Notes under the pieces: model-generated
The model's input: the letters and a program-made list of their open reading frames with translations, nothing else
What the model was told of the DNA's origin: nothing
Database searches by the model: none
Shown here: in pieces, positions 18,945 to 28,586 of the stretch
Layout of the letters: every line of letters starts with the position of its first letter
Numbering within the stretch: the first letter of the stretch is position 1
Assembly (NCBI RefSeq): GCF_001424425.1
Contig: NZ_LMPT01000024.1
Coordinates: 91,676 to 155,675 of the forward strand
Length of the DNA stretch: 64,000 nucleotides
DNA from: Acidovorax sp. Leaf191
Lineage (GTDB): Bacteria > Pseudomonadota > Gammaproteobacteria > Burkholderiales > Burkholderiaceae_C
Direction of reading: 5' to 3'
Position numbers and translations under genes: made by a program

Positions 18945-18993
18945 AGCCGCCATCGTCCGCCCGACGCCAAGGTGCGGCGACGCTGCGCCGCGG

Positions 18994-20091
18994 CTACAGG
19001 AACGACGCCTGGATCGGCGGCACGGGCGGCGCCACGTCGGCGCACTGTGCGCGGTGGCGCAGTGCGTGGTCCATCACCACCAGCGCCAGCAGGGCCTCGG
19101 CGATGGGTGCTGCGCGGATGCCCACGCAGGGGTCGTGGCGGCCCTTGGTGATGACCTCGGTGCTCTGGCCGTGCACGTCGATGGACTCGCGCGGGCTGAT
19201 GATGGAGCTGGTGGGCTTGATGGCAATGCTCACCTCCAGGTCCTGCCCGGTGCTGATGCCGCCCAGCACGCCGCCGGAGTTGTTGGTGCGAAAGCCGCCG
19301 GGCGTCATCGAGTCGCCGTGGGTGGTGCCGCGCTGCGCCACGCTGGCAAAGCCGGCGCCGATCTCCACGCCCTTGACGGCATTGAGGCCCATCATGGCGT
19401 AGGCGATGTCGGCGTCGAGCTTGTCGTACAGCGGCTCGCCCAGGCCCACGGGCACGCCGGTGGCCTGCACGCGGATGCGGGCCCCGCACGAATCGCCCGC
19501 CTTGCGCAGCGCGTCCATGTAGTCCTCGTACTGCGCCACGTCGGCCACGGGGGCAAAGAAGGGGTTGCTGCGCACGTGGTCCCAGCTCTCGAACGGAATG
19601 GCCAGCTCGCCCAGCTGCGTCATGCACGCCCGGAACTGCACGCCGTAGCGCTGCGCCAGCCACTTCTTGGCCACGGCGCCGGCGGCCACGGTGGGCGCTG
19701 TCAGGCGCGCCGACGACCGGCCGCCGCCGCGCGGGTCGCGGATGCCGTACTTGTGCCAGTAGGTGTAGTCGGCATGGCCGGGGCGAAAGCTCTCGGCGAT
19801 GTTGCTGTAGTCCTTGCTGCGCTGGTCGGTGTTGCGGATCAACAGCGCGATCGGCGTGCCGGTGGTCTTGCCCTCGTACACGCCCGAGAGGATCTCCACC
19901 GCGTCGGGCTCGTTGCGCTGGGTGACGTGGCGGCTGGTGCCGGGGCGGCGCCGGTCCAGGTCGGCCTGGATGTCGGCCTCGGTCAGCAGCATGCCGGGCG
20001 GACAGCCGTCGATCACGCAGCCAATGGCCGGGCCGTGGGATTCACCAAAGTTGGTGACTGCGAATAGGGATCCGAAGGTATTGCCGCTCAT
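18994..20091 (-). CDS. aroC: Chorismate synthase
   Basis: A 365-residue FMN-dependent enzyme forming chorismate from EPSP, the last common step of aromatic biosynthesis. Signatures seen: G-E-S-H-G-P-A-I-G-C near residue 13, R-P-G-H-A-D-Y-T mid-protein, G-R-S-S-A-R-L-T and the C-terminal R-H-D-P-C-V-G-I-R. Full length. Divergent from the EAL-domain gene with 139 bases between. Confidence 0.99.
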   Translation of the reverse strand: MSGNTFGSLFAVTNFGESHGPAIGCVIDGCPPGMLLTEADIQADLDRRRPGTSRHVTQRNEPDAVEILSGVYEGKTTGTPIALLIRNTDQRSKDYSNIAESFRPGHADYTYWHKYGIRDPRGGGRSSARLTAPTVAAGAVAKKWLAQRYGVQFRACMTQLGELAIPFESWDHVRSNPFFAPVADVAQYEDYMDALRKAGDSCGARIRVQATGVPVGLGEPLYDKLDADIAYAMMGLNAVKGVEIGAGFASVAQRGTTHGDSMTPGGFRTNNSGGVLGGISTGQDLEVSIAIKPTSSIISPRESIDVHGQSTEVITKGRHDPCVGIRAAPIAEALLALVVMDHALRHRAQCADVAPPVPPIQASFL

Positions 20092-20230
20092 GGCGCAGGA
20101 TTATCCCAGAGCAGAGGCCGCCAAAGTCCGGGTGTGGCCTGGGCGCGCCGCGCCAACGCGCCGCCACGCAGGCGGCCTTGGCATTGTCCTGCGCGCTTGC
20201 TAGCATCGCAGCACGATCACCGGGACCTCC

Positions 20231-22462
20231 ATGCCCACCTCCGCCCCGCCGAGCCCCGGCATCCCAAGCCCCTCCCCCACCGCCTGGCTGGCCGATGCGC
20301 CTTTGCGCAAGGCGCTCGACGACAGCGACAACGCCATCGTGATGAGCAACAGCGAGCGGCTGGTGGTGTATGTGAACGAGGGCTTCGCCCGCCTGTTCGG
20401 CTTTGAAGCCCACGAGGTGCTGGGGCGCAACCTCAGCCACGTGCTCATCGGCCCGCGCTCCGACCCCGACCTGCTCGGGCAGATCCGCGGCAGCCTGGGC
20501 ACGAGCGGCTCGTTCCATGTGGAGACGCTGCTGTATAGCAAGTCGGGCCAGCCGCGCTGGGTGTCGATGATGATCAATGCCTCCGACGAGGCCTCGGGCG
20601 GGCCCGGCGGCAGCATCACCATCCTCACCGACATCACGCTCACCAAGATGCACGAGATGCTGCAAAAGCGCGTGCTGGAAGGCCTGGTCAACGAGCTGCC
20701 CCTGTCCGGGCTCATGGCCTTGCTGTGCGACGAGGTGGAACGCATCGCCCCCGAGGTCACGGCCTCGGTGCTGGCGGTGGATGACCAGGGCCGTCTGCGC
20801 CCGCTGGCCGCACCGGGCCTGCCCGCCGCCATCAGCCGGGCCATCGACGGCCTGCCCATCGGCCCCAGTGCCGGCTCGTGCGGTACCGCCGCCTACCGGC
20901 GCGAGCCGGTGCTCACCACCGACATCGCGACCGACCCGCTGTGGACGGACCAGGACCGCGCGCTCTACCTCGCCAGCGGCTTCAAGGCGTGCTGGTCCAG
21001 CCCCATCTGCGACCACCAGGGCAAGGTCGCCGGCACGCTCGCGTTCTACTTTCGCGAGCCCCGCCAGCCCGATGCCCTGCACGAGCGGCTGGTGGACATG
21101 TGCCTGCACCTGTGCGCACTGGCCATCGAGCGCAACGCCACCCGCCAGCGCCTGCACCAGCTGGCGTTCTTCGACGCCCTCACCGGCCTGCCCAACCGCG
21201 CACTGTTCCACGACAGCGCAGAGCACCGGCTCGCCCAGCTGCAGGCTGCCCGGCACGGCGGCGCCGTGCTGTTCGTGGACCTGGACCGGTTCAAGCAGGT
21301 CAACGACACCCAAGGGCACGCTGCCGGAGACGCCGTGCTGTGCGAGGTCGCCCGGCGGCTGTCCCGTGCGCTGCGAGAGCACGACCTGATCGGCCGGTTG
21401 GCGGCCGACGAGTTCGTGCTGCTGCTGCCCGAATGCGACACCGACCGCGCCGTGCAGACGGCCCGCACCTTGCTGGAGGCCGTGGCAGCGCCCATGGACA
21501 TCGAGGGCCAGGCGCACGTCTGCCACGCCAGCATCGGCATCGCCATGTTCCCCGGCGACGGCGAAAGCATCGACACCTTGCTGCGCCACGCCGACCAGGC
21601 GATGTACCAGGCCAAGAGCGACCACCGGCACAGCCTGCAGCTGTTCAGTGCCGAGATGAACCGGCACGCCCAGGAGCGCGTGGCCGTGGAGCGCGCGCTG
21701 CGCCAGGCGATGGCCGAGCGCAGCGGCATCACGCTGCACTACCAGCCGCAGGTGCTCAGCAGCTCACCCGGCACCCTGCATGGGGTGGAAGCGCTGGCGC
21801 GCTGGCACCATGCCGACTGGGGCATGGTGCCGCCCGGCCGGTTCATCGCGGTGGCCGAAGAGGCGGGGCTGATCCACGAGCTGACGCTGTGGCTGCTCGA
21901 CCAGGCCTGCGCACAGCTGGCCGCCTGGCGTGCCGCGGGGCATGACGTGCCCTGCGTCGCGGTCAACCTGTCGGGGCGCAGCTTTCACCAGCCCGAGTTC
22001 GCGCAGCAGGTCTGCGAGGCGCTCGCGCGCCACGGCCTGCGCACCGGCGACGTGCTGCTGGAGATCACCGAAAGCGTGATGATGGACGCGCGCCCCATGA
22101 CGCGGACCAACATCGACACCCTGCACAGCCGGGGGTTCAGGCTGTCGCTGGACGACTTCGGCACCGGCTACTCGTCGTTGAGCTACCTGCACCGCCTGCC
22201 GATTTCGGAGCTGAAGCTGGACATGGCCTTCGTGCGGGACCTCACCACCAGCCCCACGGCGCGCGCGCTCACGGTGTCGGTGCTGAGCATTGCCCACAGC
22301 CTGGGCATGGCGGTGGTGGCCGAAGGGGTGGAGACACCCGGCCAGCAGCAGTGGCTGCAGGCCCACGGGTGCCCGGTGATGCAGGGCTACCTGTTCGGCA
22401 AGCCGATGCCTCCCGACGAGATCGAGGCCTGGCTGTGCGCGCAGGCACCGCACAAGCGCTGA
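20231..22462 (+). CDS. PAS-GAF-GGDEF-EAL cyclic-di-GMP phosphodiesterase
   Basis: A 743-residue soluble signalling protein with no membrane segment. Order: PAS (about 25-145), GAF (about 155-305), GGDEF (about 310-475), EAL (about 485-740). The GGDEF signature is A-A-D-E-F (391-395), so cyclase activity is unlikely. An RxxD (R-E-H-D) five residues before it is kept, which could bind c-di-GMP or GTP as a regulatory site. The EAL part looks intact: E-A-L at 520-522, I-T-E-S, L-D-D-F-G-T-G-Y-S-S, and A-E-G-V-E-T. So a PDE that lowers c-di-GMP under PAS/GAF control is inferred. Confidence 0.93.
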   Translation: MPTSAPPSPGIPSPSPTAWLADAPLRKALDDSDNAIVMSNSERLVVYVNEGFARLFGFEAHEVLGRNLSHVLIGPRSDPDLLGQIRGSLGTSGSFHVETLLYSKSGQPRWVSMMINASDEASGGPGGSITILTDITLTKMHEMLQKRVLEGLVNELPLSGLMALLCDEVERIAPEVTASVLAVDDQGRLRPLAAPGLPAAISRAIDGLPIGPSAGSCGTAAYRREPVLTTDIATDPLWTDQDRALYLASGFKACWSSPICDHQGKVAGTLAFYFREPRQPDALHERLVDMCLHLCALAIERNATRQRLHQLAFFDALTGLPNRALFHDSAEHRLAQLQAARHGGAVLFVDLDRFKQVNDTQGHAAGDAVLCEVARRLSRALREHDLIGRLAADEFVLLLPECDTDRAVQTARTLLEAVAAPMDIEGQAHVCHASIGIAMFPGDGESIDTLLRHADQAMYQAKSDHRHSLQLFSAEMNRHAQERVAVERALRQAMAERSGITLHYQPQVLSSSPGTLHGVEALARWHHADWGMVPPGRFIAVAEEAGLIHELTLWLLDQACAQLAAWRAAGHDVPCVAVNLSGRSFHQPEFAQQVCEALARHGLRTGDVLLEITESVMMDARPMTRTNIDTLHSRGFRLSLDDFGTGYSSLSYLHRLPISELKLDMAFVRDLTTSPTARALTVSVLSIAHSLGMAVVAEGVETPGQQQWLQAHGCPVMQGYLFGKPMPPDEIEAWLCAQAPHKR

Positions 22463-22540
22463 CGAAGACGCCACCGCAGCCCGCGAACAACAAGGCCGGG
22501 GCCGCAGGGTGCAAGGGCAATGTCCTGCCCCCCCCCGGCA

Positions 22541-22990
22541 TCAGCCGCCGGATTCGTCCTCGGGCCAGTCGCGGATGTAGGCCTTGAGCATCTTGTTCTC
22601 GAAGTTCTGGCTGTCCACCACGGCCTTGGCCACGTCGTAAAAGCTGATCACGCCCATCAGCATGCGGCGGTCCATCACCGGCATGTAGCGCGCGTGGCGG
22701 TCCAGCATCATGCGGCGCACTTCGTCCATCTCGGTTTCCATCGTGCAGGTCAGGGGCGCATCGTCCATGGCCGAGCGGACCTGCATGGTGCCCACGCTGC
22801 CGCCGTTTTTCACGATGGCCTGGATCACCTCGCGGAAGGTGAGCATGCCCACCAGGTCGCCCAGCTCCATGACCACCAGCGAGCCGATGTCGCGCTCGGC
22901 CATCAGGTTCACGGCGTCGGCCAGCGGCTCCTCGGGGGTGACGGTGTACAAGGTGTTGCCCTTGACGCGAAGGATGTCGCTGACTTTCAT
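22541..22990 (-). CDS. CBS domain pair protein
   Basis: A 149-residue cytoplasmic protein made almost only of two CBS motifs (about 8-60 and 78-130), e.g. D-I-G-S-L-V-V-M and R-H-A-R-Y-M-P-V-M. Paired CBS modules bind adenosyl nucleotides; stand-alone versions have no firm role. ATG 22990 is chosen because the domain starts right after it; the longer open frame is out of family. Convergent with the EAL-domain gene. Confidence 0.88.
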   Translation of the reverse strand: MKVSDILRVKGNTLYTVTPEEPLADAVNLMAERDIGSLVVMELGDLVGMLTFREVIQAIVKNGGSVGTMQVRSAMDDAPLTCTMETEMDEVRRMMLDRHARYMPVMDRRMLMGVISFYDVAKAVVDSQNFENKMLKAYIRDWPEDESGG

Positions 22991-23144
22991 GGTGTTGGGT
23001 CTCCGGGAAGGCGAAAAGAGCGCGTCGCGCGCTGCACAGGTCTGCCACCAAATATAGCCCACAATGCCGCGTGCCCTGTCCCGCAAGCAACTGTGCAGGA
23101 CATGGATTCAGAACATCCGCCTGACCCTCTGGGAGACAAACCAC

Positions 23145-24455
23145 ATGCCCGGCTACTCCGACCCCGGCTTCGACACGCTTGCGCTGCACGCTGGCGCCAC
23201 GCCCGACCCCGCCACCGGCGCACGCGCCGTGCCCATCCACCTGACCACGTCGTTCGTGTTCGAGTCGAGCGACCACGCGGCCTCGCTCTTCAACCTGGAG
23301 CGGCCCGGCCACGTCTACAGCCGCATCAGCAACCCCACCAATGCGGTGCTCGAGCAGCGCGTCTCGGCCCTGGAAGGCGGCGTGGGGGCGATTGCCACCG
23401 CCAGCGGGCAGGCGGCGTTGCACCTGGCCATCTGCACGCTGATGGGTGCGGGCAGCCACATCGTGGCCAGCACGGCGCTGTACGGTGGGTCGCAGAACCT
23501 GCTGCACTACACGCTGTCGCGCTTCGGCATCGACACCACCTTCGTCAAGCCCGGCGACATCGACGGCTGGCGCGCCGCCGTGCGGCCCAACACCAAGCTC
23601 TTCTTCGGCGAGACGGTGGGCAACCCGGGCCTCGATGTGCTGGACATCCCCACCATCAGCGCGATCGCGCACGAGGCGGGCGTGCCGCTGCTGGTGGACT
23701 CGACCCTCACCTCGCCCTGGCTCATGAAGCCGCTGGAGCTGGGCGCCGACCTGGTCTACCACTCGGCCACCAAATTCCTGTCGGGCCACGGCACGGTGGT
23801 GGGCGGCATCGTGGTCGATGGCGGCAGCTTCGACTGGGACGGCCCGCGCTCGGCGGGCAAGTTCGCCGAACTCACCGCGCCCTACGCGGGCTTTCACAAC
23901 ATGGTGTTCAGCGAGGAAAGCTCGGTGGGCGCGTTCCTGCTGCGCGCGCGGCGCGAGGGGCTGCGCGACTTCGGAGCGTGCATGAGCCCGCACACCGCCT
24001 GGCTCATCCTGCAGGGCATCGAGACCCTGCCGCTGCGCATGGAGCGGCACATGCGCAATACCGCGCGCGTGGTCGAGTTCCTGGCTGGCCAACCCTTCGT
24101 CTCGCGCGTGGGCCACCCCATGCTGGAGTCGCATGCAAGCCACGCCCTGGCGCAAAAGCTGCTGCCGCGAGGCGCGGGCTCGGTGTTCAGCTTCGACCTC
24201 AAGGGCAACCGCGAGCAGGGCAAGAAGTTCATCGAGACGCTCAAGGTCTTCAGCCATCTGGCCAACGTGGGCGACTGCCGCAGCCTGGTGATCCACCCGG
24301 CCAGCACCACGCACTTCCGGATGAGCGACGAGGCGCTGGTGAACGCCGGCATCACGCAGGGCACGATCCGCCTGTCCATCGGCCTCGAAGATGCCGACGA
24401 CCTGATCGACGATTTGAAGCGCGCGCTCAAGGCCGCAGAAAAAGCGGGGGCCTGA
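23145..24455 (+). CDS. metY: O-acetylhomoserine sulfhydrylase family enzyme
   Basis: A 436-residue Cys/Met-metabolism PLP enzyme that makes homocysteine from O-acetyl-homoserine and sulfide. It has D-T-L-A-L-H-A-G near the start, the cofactor Lys210 in H-S-A-T-K-F-L-S-G-H-G, and S-I-G-L-E-D at the end. The length above 420 fits MetY rather than MetZ/MetB (about 390). ATG 23145 follows GGGAGA; upstream in-frame codons lack similarity. No SAM riboswitch was recognised in the 154-base leader. The hydrolase gene follows after 5 bases. Confidence 0.93.
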   Translation: MPGYSDPGFDTLALHAGATPDPATGARAVPIHLTTSFVFESSDHAASLFNLERPGHVYSRISNPTNAVLEQRVSALEGGVGAIATASGQAALHLAICTLMGAGSHIVASTALYGGSQNLLHYTLSRFGIDTTFVKPGDIDGWRAAVRPNTKLFFGETVGNPGLDVLDIPTISAIAHEAGVPLLVDSTLTSPWLMKPLELGADLVYHSATKFLSGHGTVVGGIVVDGGSFDWDGPRSAGKFAELTAPYAGFHNMVFSEESSVGAFLLRARREGLRDFGACMSPHTAWLILQGIETLPLRMERHMRNTARVVEFLAGQPFVSRVGHPMLESHASHALAQKLLPRGAGSVFSFDLKGNREQGKKFIETLKVFSHLANVGDCRSLVIHPASTTHFRMSDEALVNAGITQGTIRLSIGLEDADDLIDDLKRALKAAEKAGA

Positions 24456-24460
24456 ACACC

Positions 24461-25270
24461 ATGCAGATCCAAGTCAACGGCAGCACCACCTACTGCTACA
24501 CCGGCGGCAAACCCTTCGACGCCGCCAAGCCCACCGTGGTGTTCATCCACGGCGTGTTGAACGACCACAGCGTGTGGGCCCTGCAAAGCCGCTACATGGC
24601 CCACCATGGCTGGAACGTGCTGGCGGTGGACCTGCCCGGCCACTGCCGCAGCGCCGGCGAGGCGCCGGCCAGCGTGGAGGCCGGCGCGGACTTCATCGCC
24701 GCCCTGCTCGATGCGGCGGGCCTGCAGCGCGCGGCGCTGGTGGGCCACAGCTTCGGCTCGCTGATCGCGCTGGAGGCCGCAGCCCGCCTGGGCACGCGCG
24801 TGAGCCACCTGGTGCTGGTGGGCACGGCCTACCCGATGAAGGTGTCGCCCGCGCTGATCGACGCCGCGCTGAACGAACCCGAGAAGGCGCTGCGCATGGT
24901 CAACGTGTTCTCGCGCAGCACGCTGGCGCCGCCGTCGGGCGCGGGCTTCTGGGTCTACAACGCGGGCATGGCGCTGGGCCGCAAGGTGCTGCGCAGCAAC
25001 ACTGCCGTCAACGTGTTCCACCGCGGCTTCGTGGCGTGTGACAGCTATGCCAACGGCGAGCAGGCCATTGCGGCCGTGCAGTGCCCGGTGCTGTTCGCCC
25101 TGGGCGCGCAGGACCAGATGACCGCGCCCAAGGCCGCCCAGGGCCTGGTGGCCGCCGCGCGCGCCGCCGGCAAGGCGGTGCAGACCACCAGCCTGCCCGT
25201 GGGCCACAACCAGATGAGCGAGGCGCCCGACGAGACGCTGATGGCGATCCGCGACTTTCTCGTGAAGTAG
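24461..25270 (+). CDS. Alpha/beta hydrolase
   Basis: A 269-residue cytoplasmic alpha/beta-hydrolase. Motifs: F-I-H-G-V-L-N-D-H-S-V-W (oxyanion region), nucleophile Ser97 in G-H-S-F-G-S, acid candidate in G-A-Q-D-Q, and His249 in V-G-H-N-Q-M. Separated from metY by only 5 bases and surely co-transcribed. A role next to homocysteine synthesis (for example ester hydrolysis) is possible but not demonstrated. Confidence 0.88.
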   Translation: MQIQVNGSTTYCYTGGKPFDAAKPTVVFIHGVLNDHSVWALQSRYMAHHGWNVLAVDLPGHCRSAGEAPASVEAGADFIAALLDAAGLQRAALVGHSFGSLIALEAAARLGTRVSHLVLVGTAYPMKVSPALIDAALNEPEKALRMVNVFSRSTLAPPSGAGFWVYNAGMALGRKVLRSNTAVNVFHRGFVACDSYANGEQAIAAVQCPVLFALGAQDQMTAPKAAQGLVAAARAAGKAVQTTSLPVGHNQMSEAPDETLMAIRDFLVK

Positions 25271-25273
25271 CCG

Positions 25274-26593
25274 TCACGGCCCCTGCGGGCCCTCACGCCG
25301 CCACGCGGGCCTGCGCAGCAGGGTGACTGCGCGCAGGCCCCACTCCACCGGCCCGTAGGCGTGCCCGGCCATCCAGCGGCGACTGATGGCCAGCTGCGCC
25401 GCGTACAGCGCCACGCAGCCCAGCAGCACCACCAGCGGCGACACCCGCCCCACCAGCGCGAGGCCATAGGCTGTGAACACCACGGCGCCCACCACCGACT
25501 GCAGCAGGTAGTTCGACAGCGCCATGCGGCCGGCGGGCGCCAGGGCTGCGCCCAGCCGCCGGCCCAGAGGCCCGCGCTGCAGCGCCCACAGCAGCGCAGC
25601 CGCATAGCCCAGGCTGAGGAAAGGCGAGGTGGCCAGATCGACCGCGAGCGCAGCGGCCGACACATGGTCGCTCTGGCGGGTGCCGCTGCCTTGTCCCCAG
25701 GCATACACGAAAGCCCCCGCCAACCCGATGGGCAAACAGCACACCATCCAGCGCACAAGCCGCGCAGGCTGCTGCGCCACGGCGGCCAGATACCCCGAGC
25801 GCCGCGCCGCCAGCCCCAGCAAAAACATCGCCAGCGCGCACGGCCCCTGCACGAACACCAGCACGAACCACACGCCGTCGGCCATGTCGCGCCCCCGCTG
25901 AGCCATGGCGTCCAGCGCGCTGGCACGGTAGGCATCGGCCGCCAGTTGCGCCTTGGCCTGCAGCTCTGCCAGCGGCACCTCTGCCATGGGCGCCTGCGCA
26001 AAGCCCCAGGCGATCAACCCCCAGCTCGCCGACACCAGCGCGAGCAGCGCCAAGGCGAGCGCCACCGCCGTGCCCGGCCGCAGCTTGTGCAGCGCCAGCA
26101 GCATCAAACCCAGCACGGCATACGTCACCAGGATGTCGCCCGCATAGAGCAGCCACGCATGCGCCACGCCCAGCAGCCCAAGGCCCAGCAGGCGGCGCAG
26201 CATGCGCGGCCCGAACGCGGCGCCGCTGCGCTCCGCCGACTCCATCTGCAGCGCAAAGCTGTAGCCGAACAGCAGCGAGAACAACAGGTAGAACTTGGTC
26301 TCGAAGAAGAAGCTCACCAGCCAGCGCGTGACGTGGTCCACAGGCCGGGAGAACGCGGGCTCGAACACGCCCAGGCCAAAGTAGGTGGACGCGAAGCTGC
26401 CCGAGTTGACGATGAGGATGCCCAGGAGCGCAAAGCCGCGCAGCGCGTCGATGGCGTGCTCGCGGTGGGGGCCGTGGTCCACAGAGATGCGGGGGGCAGG
26501 GCTGGGTTGGACGGTGCTGCCAGCGTCTTGGGATGCGAAGGCACTGGCAGGCGGATGGGAAGGCACGGAGTCGGCGGGCAAGCTGTTGGTCAT
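25274..26593 (-). CDS. DUF418 domain membrane protein
   Basis: A 439-residue polytopic inner-membrane protein with roughly ten hydrophobic segments. The start R-E-H-A-I-D-A-L-R-G-F-A-L-L-G-I-L near residues 44-60 is the hallmark of the YeiB/DUF418 family, and the C-terminal DUF418 region (about 270-430) includes G-R-M-A-L-S-N-Y-L-L-Q-S. Function unknown for the family; a transport or acyltransferase-like role has been suggested. The first 43 residues are low-complexity and the true start could be later. Convergent with the hydrolase, 3 bases apart. Confidence 0.85.
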   Translation of the reverse strand: MTNSLPADSVPSHPPASAFASQDAGSTVQPSPAPRISVDHGPHREHAIDALRGFALLGILIVNSGSFASTYFGLGVFEPAFSRPVDHVTRWLVSFFFETKFYLLFSLLFGYSFALQMESAERSGAAFGPRMLRRLLGLGLLGVAHAWLLYAGDILVTYAVLGLMLLALHKLRPGTAVALALALLALVSASWGLIAWGFAQAPMAEVPLAELQAKAQLAADAYRASALDAMAQRGRDMADGVWFVLVFVQGPCALAMFLLGLAARRSGYLAAVAQQPARLVRWMVCCLPIGLAGAFVYAWGQGSGTRQSDHVSAAALAVDLATSPFLSLGYAAALLWALQRGPLGRRLGAALAPAGRMALSNYLLQSVVGAVVFTAYGLALVGRVSPLVVLLGCVALYAAQLAISRRWMAGHAYGPVEWGLRAVTLLRRPAWRREGPQGP

Positions 26594-26807
26594 CGGGCGG
26601 CATTCAAGACATTCGCTCCAAACCTGGAAGTGGTGTTGTTGTGGACGGACAGCGTGGGACCGGCCAGCCAGCGCTTGATCGCGGCCCTGCCCGCGTCTCC
26701 AAGGCGGCACCCGCCGGCGGGCGCGCAGGCGTATAAAGCGCACAGAGCCTGCAGCGATTGCGCAAGAGCGTCGGTGACAGGCCGTGGACCACCACCAGGA
26801 GACAACC

Positions 26808-27197
26808 ATGCATGTCAGCGCCCCCACACCTACGCCTGAAGCTACGCCTGAAGCCACGCCGGCACCCACGCCCGCCCCCGCGGCCGGCACCGACCCGCGC
26901 AGCATCAAGAGCTTTGCGCAGTTCTACCCCTTCTACCTCAGCGAGCACAGCAACCGCACCTGCCGGCGCCTGCACTTCGTGGGCTCCACGCTCAGCCTGG
27001 CGTTTCTGGCCGCGCTGGTGGTCACAGGCCAGCCCCAGTACCTGCTGTACGGCCTGCTGTGCGGCTACGGGTTTGCGTGGATCGGGCATTTTGGTTTCGA
27101 GAAGAACAAGCCCGCCAGCTTCAAGCGGCCGCTCTACAGCTTCATGGGCGACTGGGTGATGTACAAGGACATCTGGACGGGCAAGGTGCCATTGTGA
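26808..27197 (+). CDS. DUF962 / Mpo1-like membrane protein
   Basis: A 129-residue small membrane protein. After a Pro/Thr/Ala-rich N-terminus (T-P-E-A-T-P-E-A-T-P repeats), the DUF962 domain begins: F-Y-P-F-Y-L-S-E-H-S-N, R-R-L-H-F-V-G, two hydrophobic segments, then G-H-F-G-F-E-K-N-K-P. The conserved His residues match the iron-binding pattern of the yeast Mpo1 dioxygenase family. Start at ATG 26808 has ribosome site CAGGAGA. Enzymatic role here is inferred only. Confidence 0.88.
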   Translation: MHVSAPTPTPEATPEATPAPTPAPAAGTDPRSIKSFAQFYPFYLSEHSNRTCRRLHFVGSTLSLAFLAALVVTGQPQYLLYGLLCGYGFAWIGHFGFEKNKPASFKRPLYSFMGDWVMYKDIWTGKVPL

Positions 27198-27200
27198 AGC

Positions 27201-27261
27201 ATCAAAACAGCCCCTGCCGCTCGTCCATAGAGCGTCACCAGCTATTTATTTGATAGCAAAC
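27201..27261 (-). repeat. Dispersed palindromic repeat, copy E
   Basis: Minus strand: GCTATCAAATAAATAGCTGG, then GACGCTC, TATGGAC loop and GAGCGGCAGGGGC. It overlaps the last codons of the YihY-family gene (A-I-K-stop), supplying its TAA. Confidence 0.7.
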
Positions 27262-28565
27262 GACTGAAAAGGACGTGGCGCCGGCGCGGTCAGCGCTGCC
27301 ACCACCGCATCGGCCGCTGCATCCCCCAGCACGTCTGCCATGCGCATCCGGTCCAGCCCCGAGCGCTCCCACAATGGCGCCAGACTCGGCGCGCGCTCGA
27401 TCAGCAGCCTTTCGGCCAAGGGGGCCAGCAGGGTGTGGGCGGGGTCGGCCAGCAGCACCCAGCGCGGCTCGGGCACGTCCGACGCGCTCACGGCGGCCTC
27501 GGTCAGCTCGCCCACCCAGTCCAGCGCGGTCAGCGCCTCCAGCACGGGCTCGAGCTGCAGCACGTCCACCCGCAGCAGCTGCGCCAGCTGGCTCGGCCGC
27601 AGGCCCTTGATCGGCTGGCTGCGCGCGCGGTGCAGCTCCTGCAGCACCTCGATGGCCAGCTGAAAATTCCACCCCGCCACCGTGGCCCGCCGCGCCACGC
27701 CGGCCAGAAGGCTGGGCAGGTAGGCCGTCACCACCGCCCCCAGCAGCACGATGACCCAGGCCACGTAGATCCACACCAGCAAGATGGGCAGCGTGGCAAA
27801 TGCGCCGTACACCACCGAGTACGTCGGTACGCTGCCCAGGTACAGCGCCAGCACCTTTTTGGCGAGCTCGATGCACACCGACACGAAGAAGCCGCCCGTC
27901 CACGCGTGCCGCCACTTCACCGGCGTGTTGGGCACATAGTGGTACAGCGACGCCATGCCGCCTGCCAGCACCACGAACTGGATGGAGTCGAACAGCAGCT
28001 GCACCCCGTCCGGCAGGCGCCGCACCAGCCCGCCAGAGGCCGACATCACATACGACGTGACCGCCAGGCTCGCGCCCATCAGCAGCGGGCCCAGCGTGAT
28101 GGCCGCCCAGTAGATCAGCACCCGCTGGCCCAGCGGCCGCAGCCGCTGCACCCGCCAGATGTCGTTGAGCGTGCGGTCGATGGTGAGGATCAGCGCCAGC
28201 GCCGTGGCCAGCAGGATCGAGAAACCCGCCACCCCCAGCCCGCTGGCCTTGGCGGCGAACTGGTTCAGGTAGCCCAGCACTTGGCGCGAGATGCTGTCGG
28301 GCACCAGGCTCGTGACCAGCCAGCCCTGCAGCGCGTCCTGCAGCTTGCCGAAGATGGGGAACGCGGTGAACACCGCCAGCGCCACGGTGAAGAACGGCAC
28401 CAGCGCCAAAATGGTGGTGAAGGTCAGGCTGCTGGCGGTCAGGCCCAGGTGGTCTTCGCGGAACCGCTCGCGCAGGGTCTGCGCGGTGGTCCGCCAGGGA
28501 AAGTGCGACAGCTCGGTCATCAGCGCTTCGGTGCGCGACGCTACTGCCTGTAAGGAAAAGGGCAT
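27246..28565 (-). CDS. YihY/virulence factor BrkB family membrane protein
   Basis: A 439-residue integral membrane protein. The N-terminal 290 residues form the YihY core with about six transmembrane helices and the motif G-L-T-A-S-S-L-T-F-T-T. The last 150 residues are a soluble, winged-helix-like tail (Q-L-A-Q-L-L-R-V-D-V-L-Q-L-E-P-V-L). Once labelled RNase BN, this family is now treated as a membrane protein of unknown function. ATG 28565 leaves only 21 bases to the divergent DUF2069 gene; ATG 28520 is an alternative. The stop lies in repeat copy E. Confidence 0.86.
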   Translation of the reverse strand: MPFSLQAVASRTEALMTELSHFPWRTTAQTLRERFREDHLGLTASSLTFTTILALVPFFTVALAVFTAFPIFGKLQDALQGWLVTSLVPDSISRQVLGYLNQFAAKASGLGVAGFSILLATALALILTIDRTLNDIWRVQRLRPLGQRVLIYWAAITLGPLLMGASLAVTSYVMSASGGLVRRLPDGVQLLFDSIQFVVLAGGMASLYHYVPNTPVKWRHAWTGGFFVSVCIELAKKVLALYLGSVPTYSVVYGAFATLPILLVWIYVAWVIVLLGAVVTAYLPSLLAGVARRATVAGWNFQLAIEVLQELHRARSQPIKGLRPSQLAQLLRVDVLQLEPVLEALTALDWVGELTEAAVSASDVPEPRWVLLADPAHTLLAPLAERLLIERAPSLAPLWERSGLDRMRMADVLGDAAADAVVAALTAPAPRPFQSFAIK

Positions 28566-28586
28566 GGCCGATATGATGCCACCCCA

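Noticed and set aside
18890..19663. Upstream extension of the 5'-nucleotidase frame
   Set aside because: It overlaps aroC in another frame, and a terminator plus a ribosome site with ATG at 18889 mark the true start.
22991..23144. SAM riboswitch in front of metY
   Set aside because: No conserved SAM-I, SAM-II or SAM-IV blocks were recognised in the leader.
22520..24460. In-frame extension upstream of the hydrolase at 24461
   Set aside because: It overlaps metY and the CBS gene in other frames; the hydrolase fold starts at 24461.
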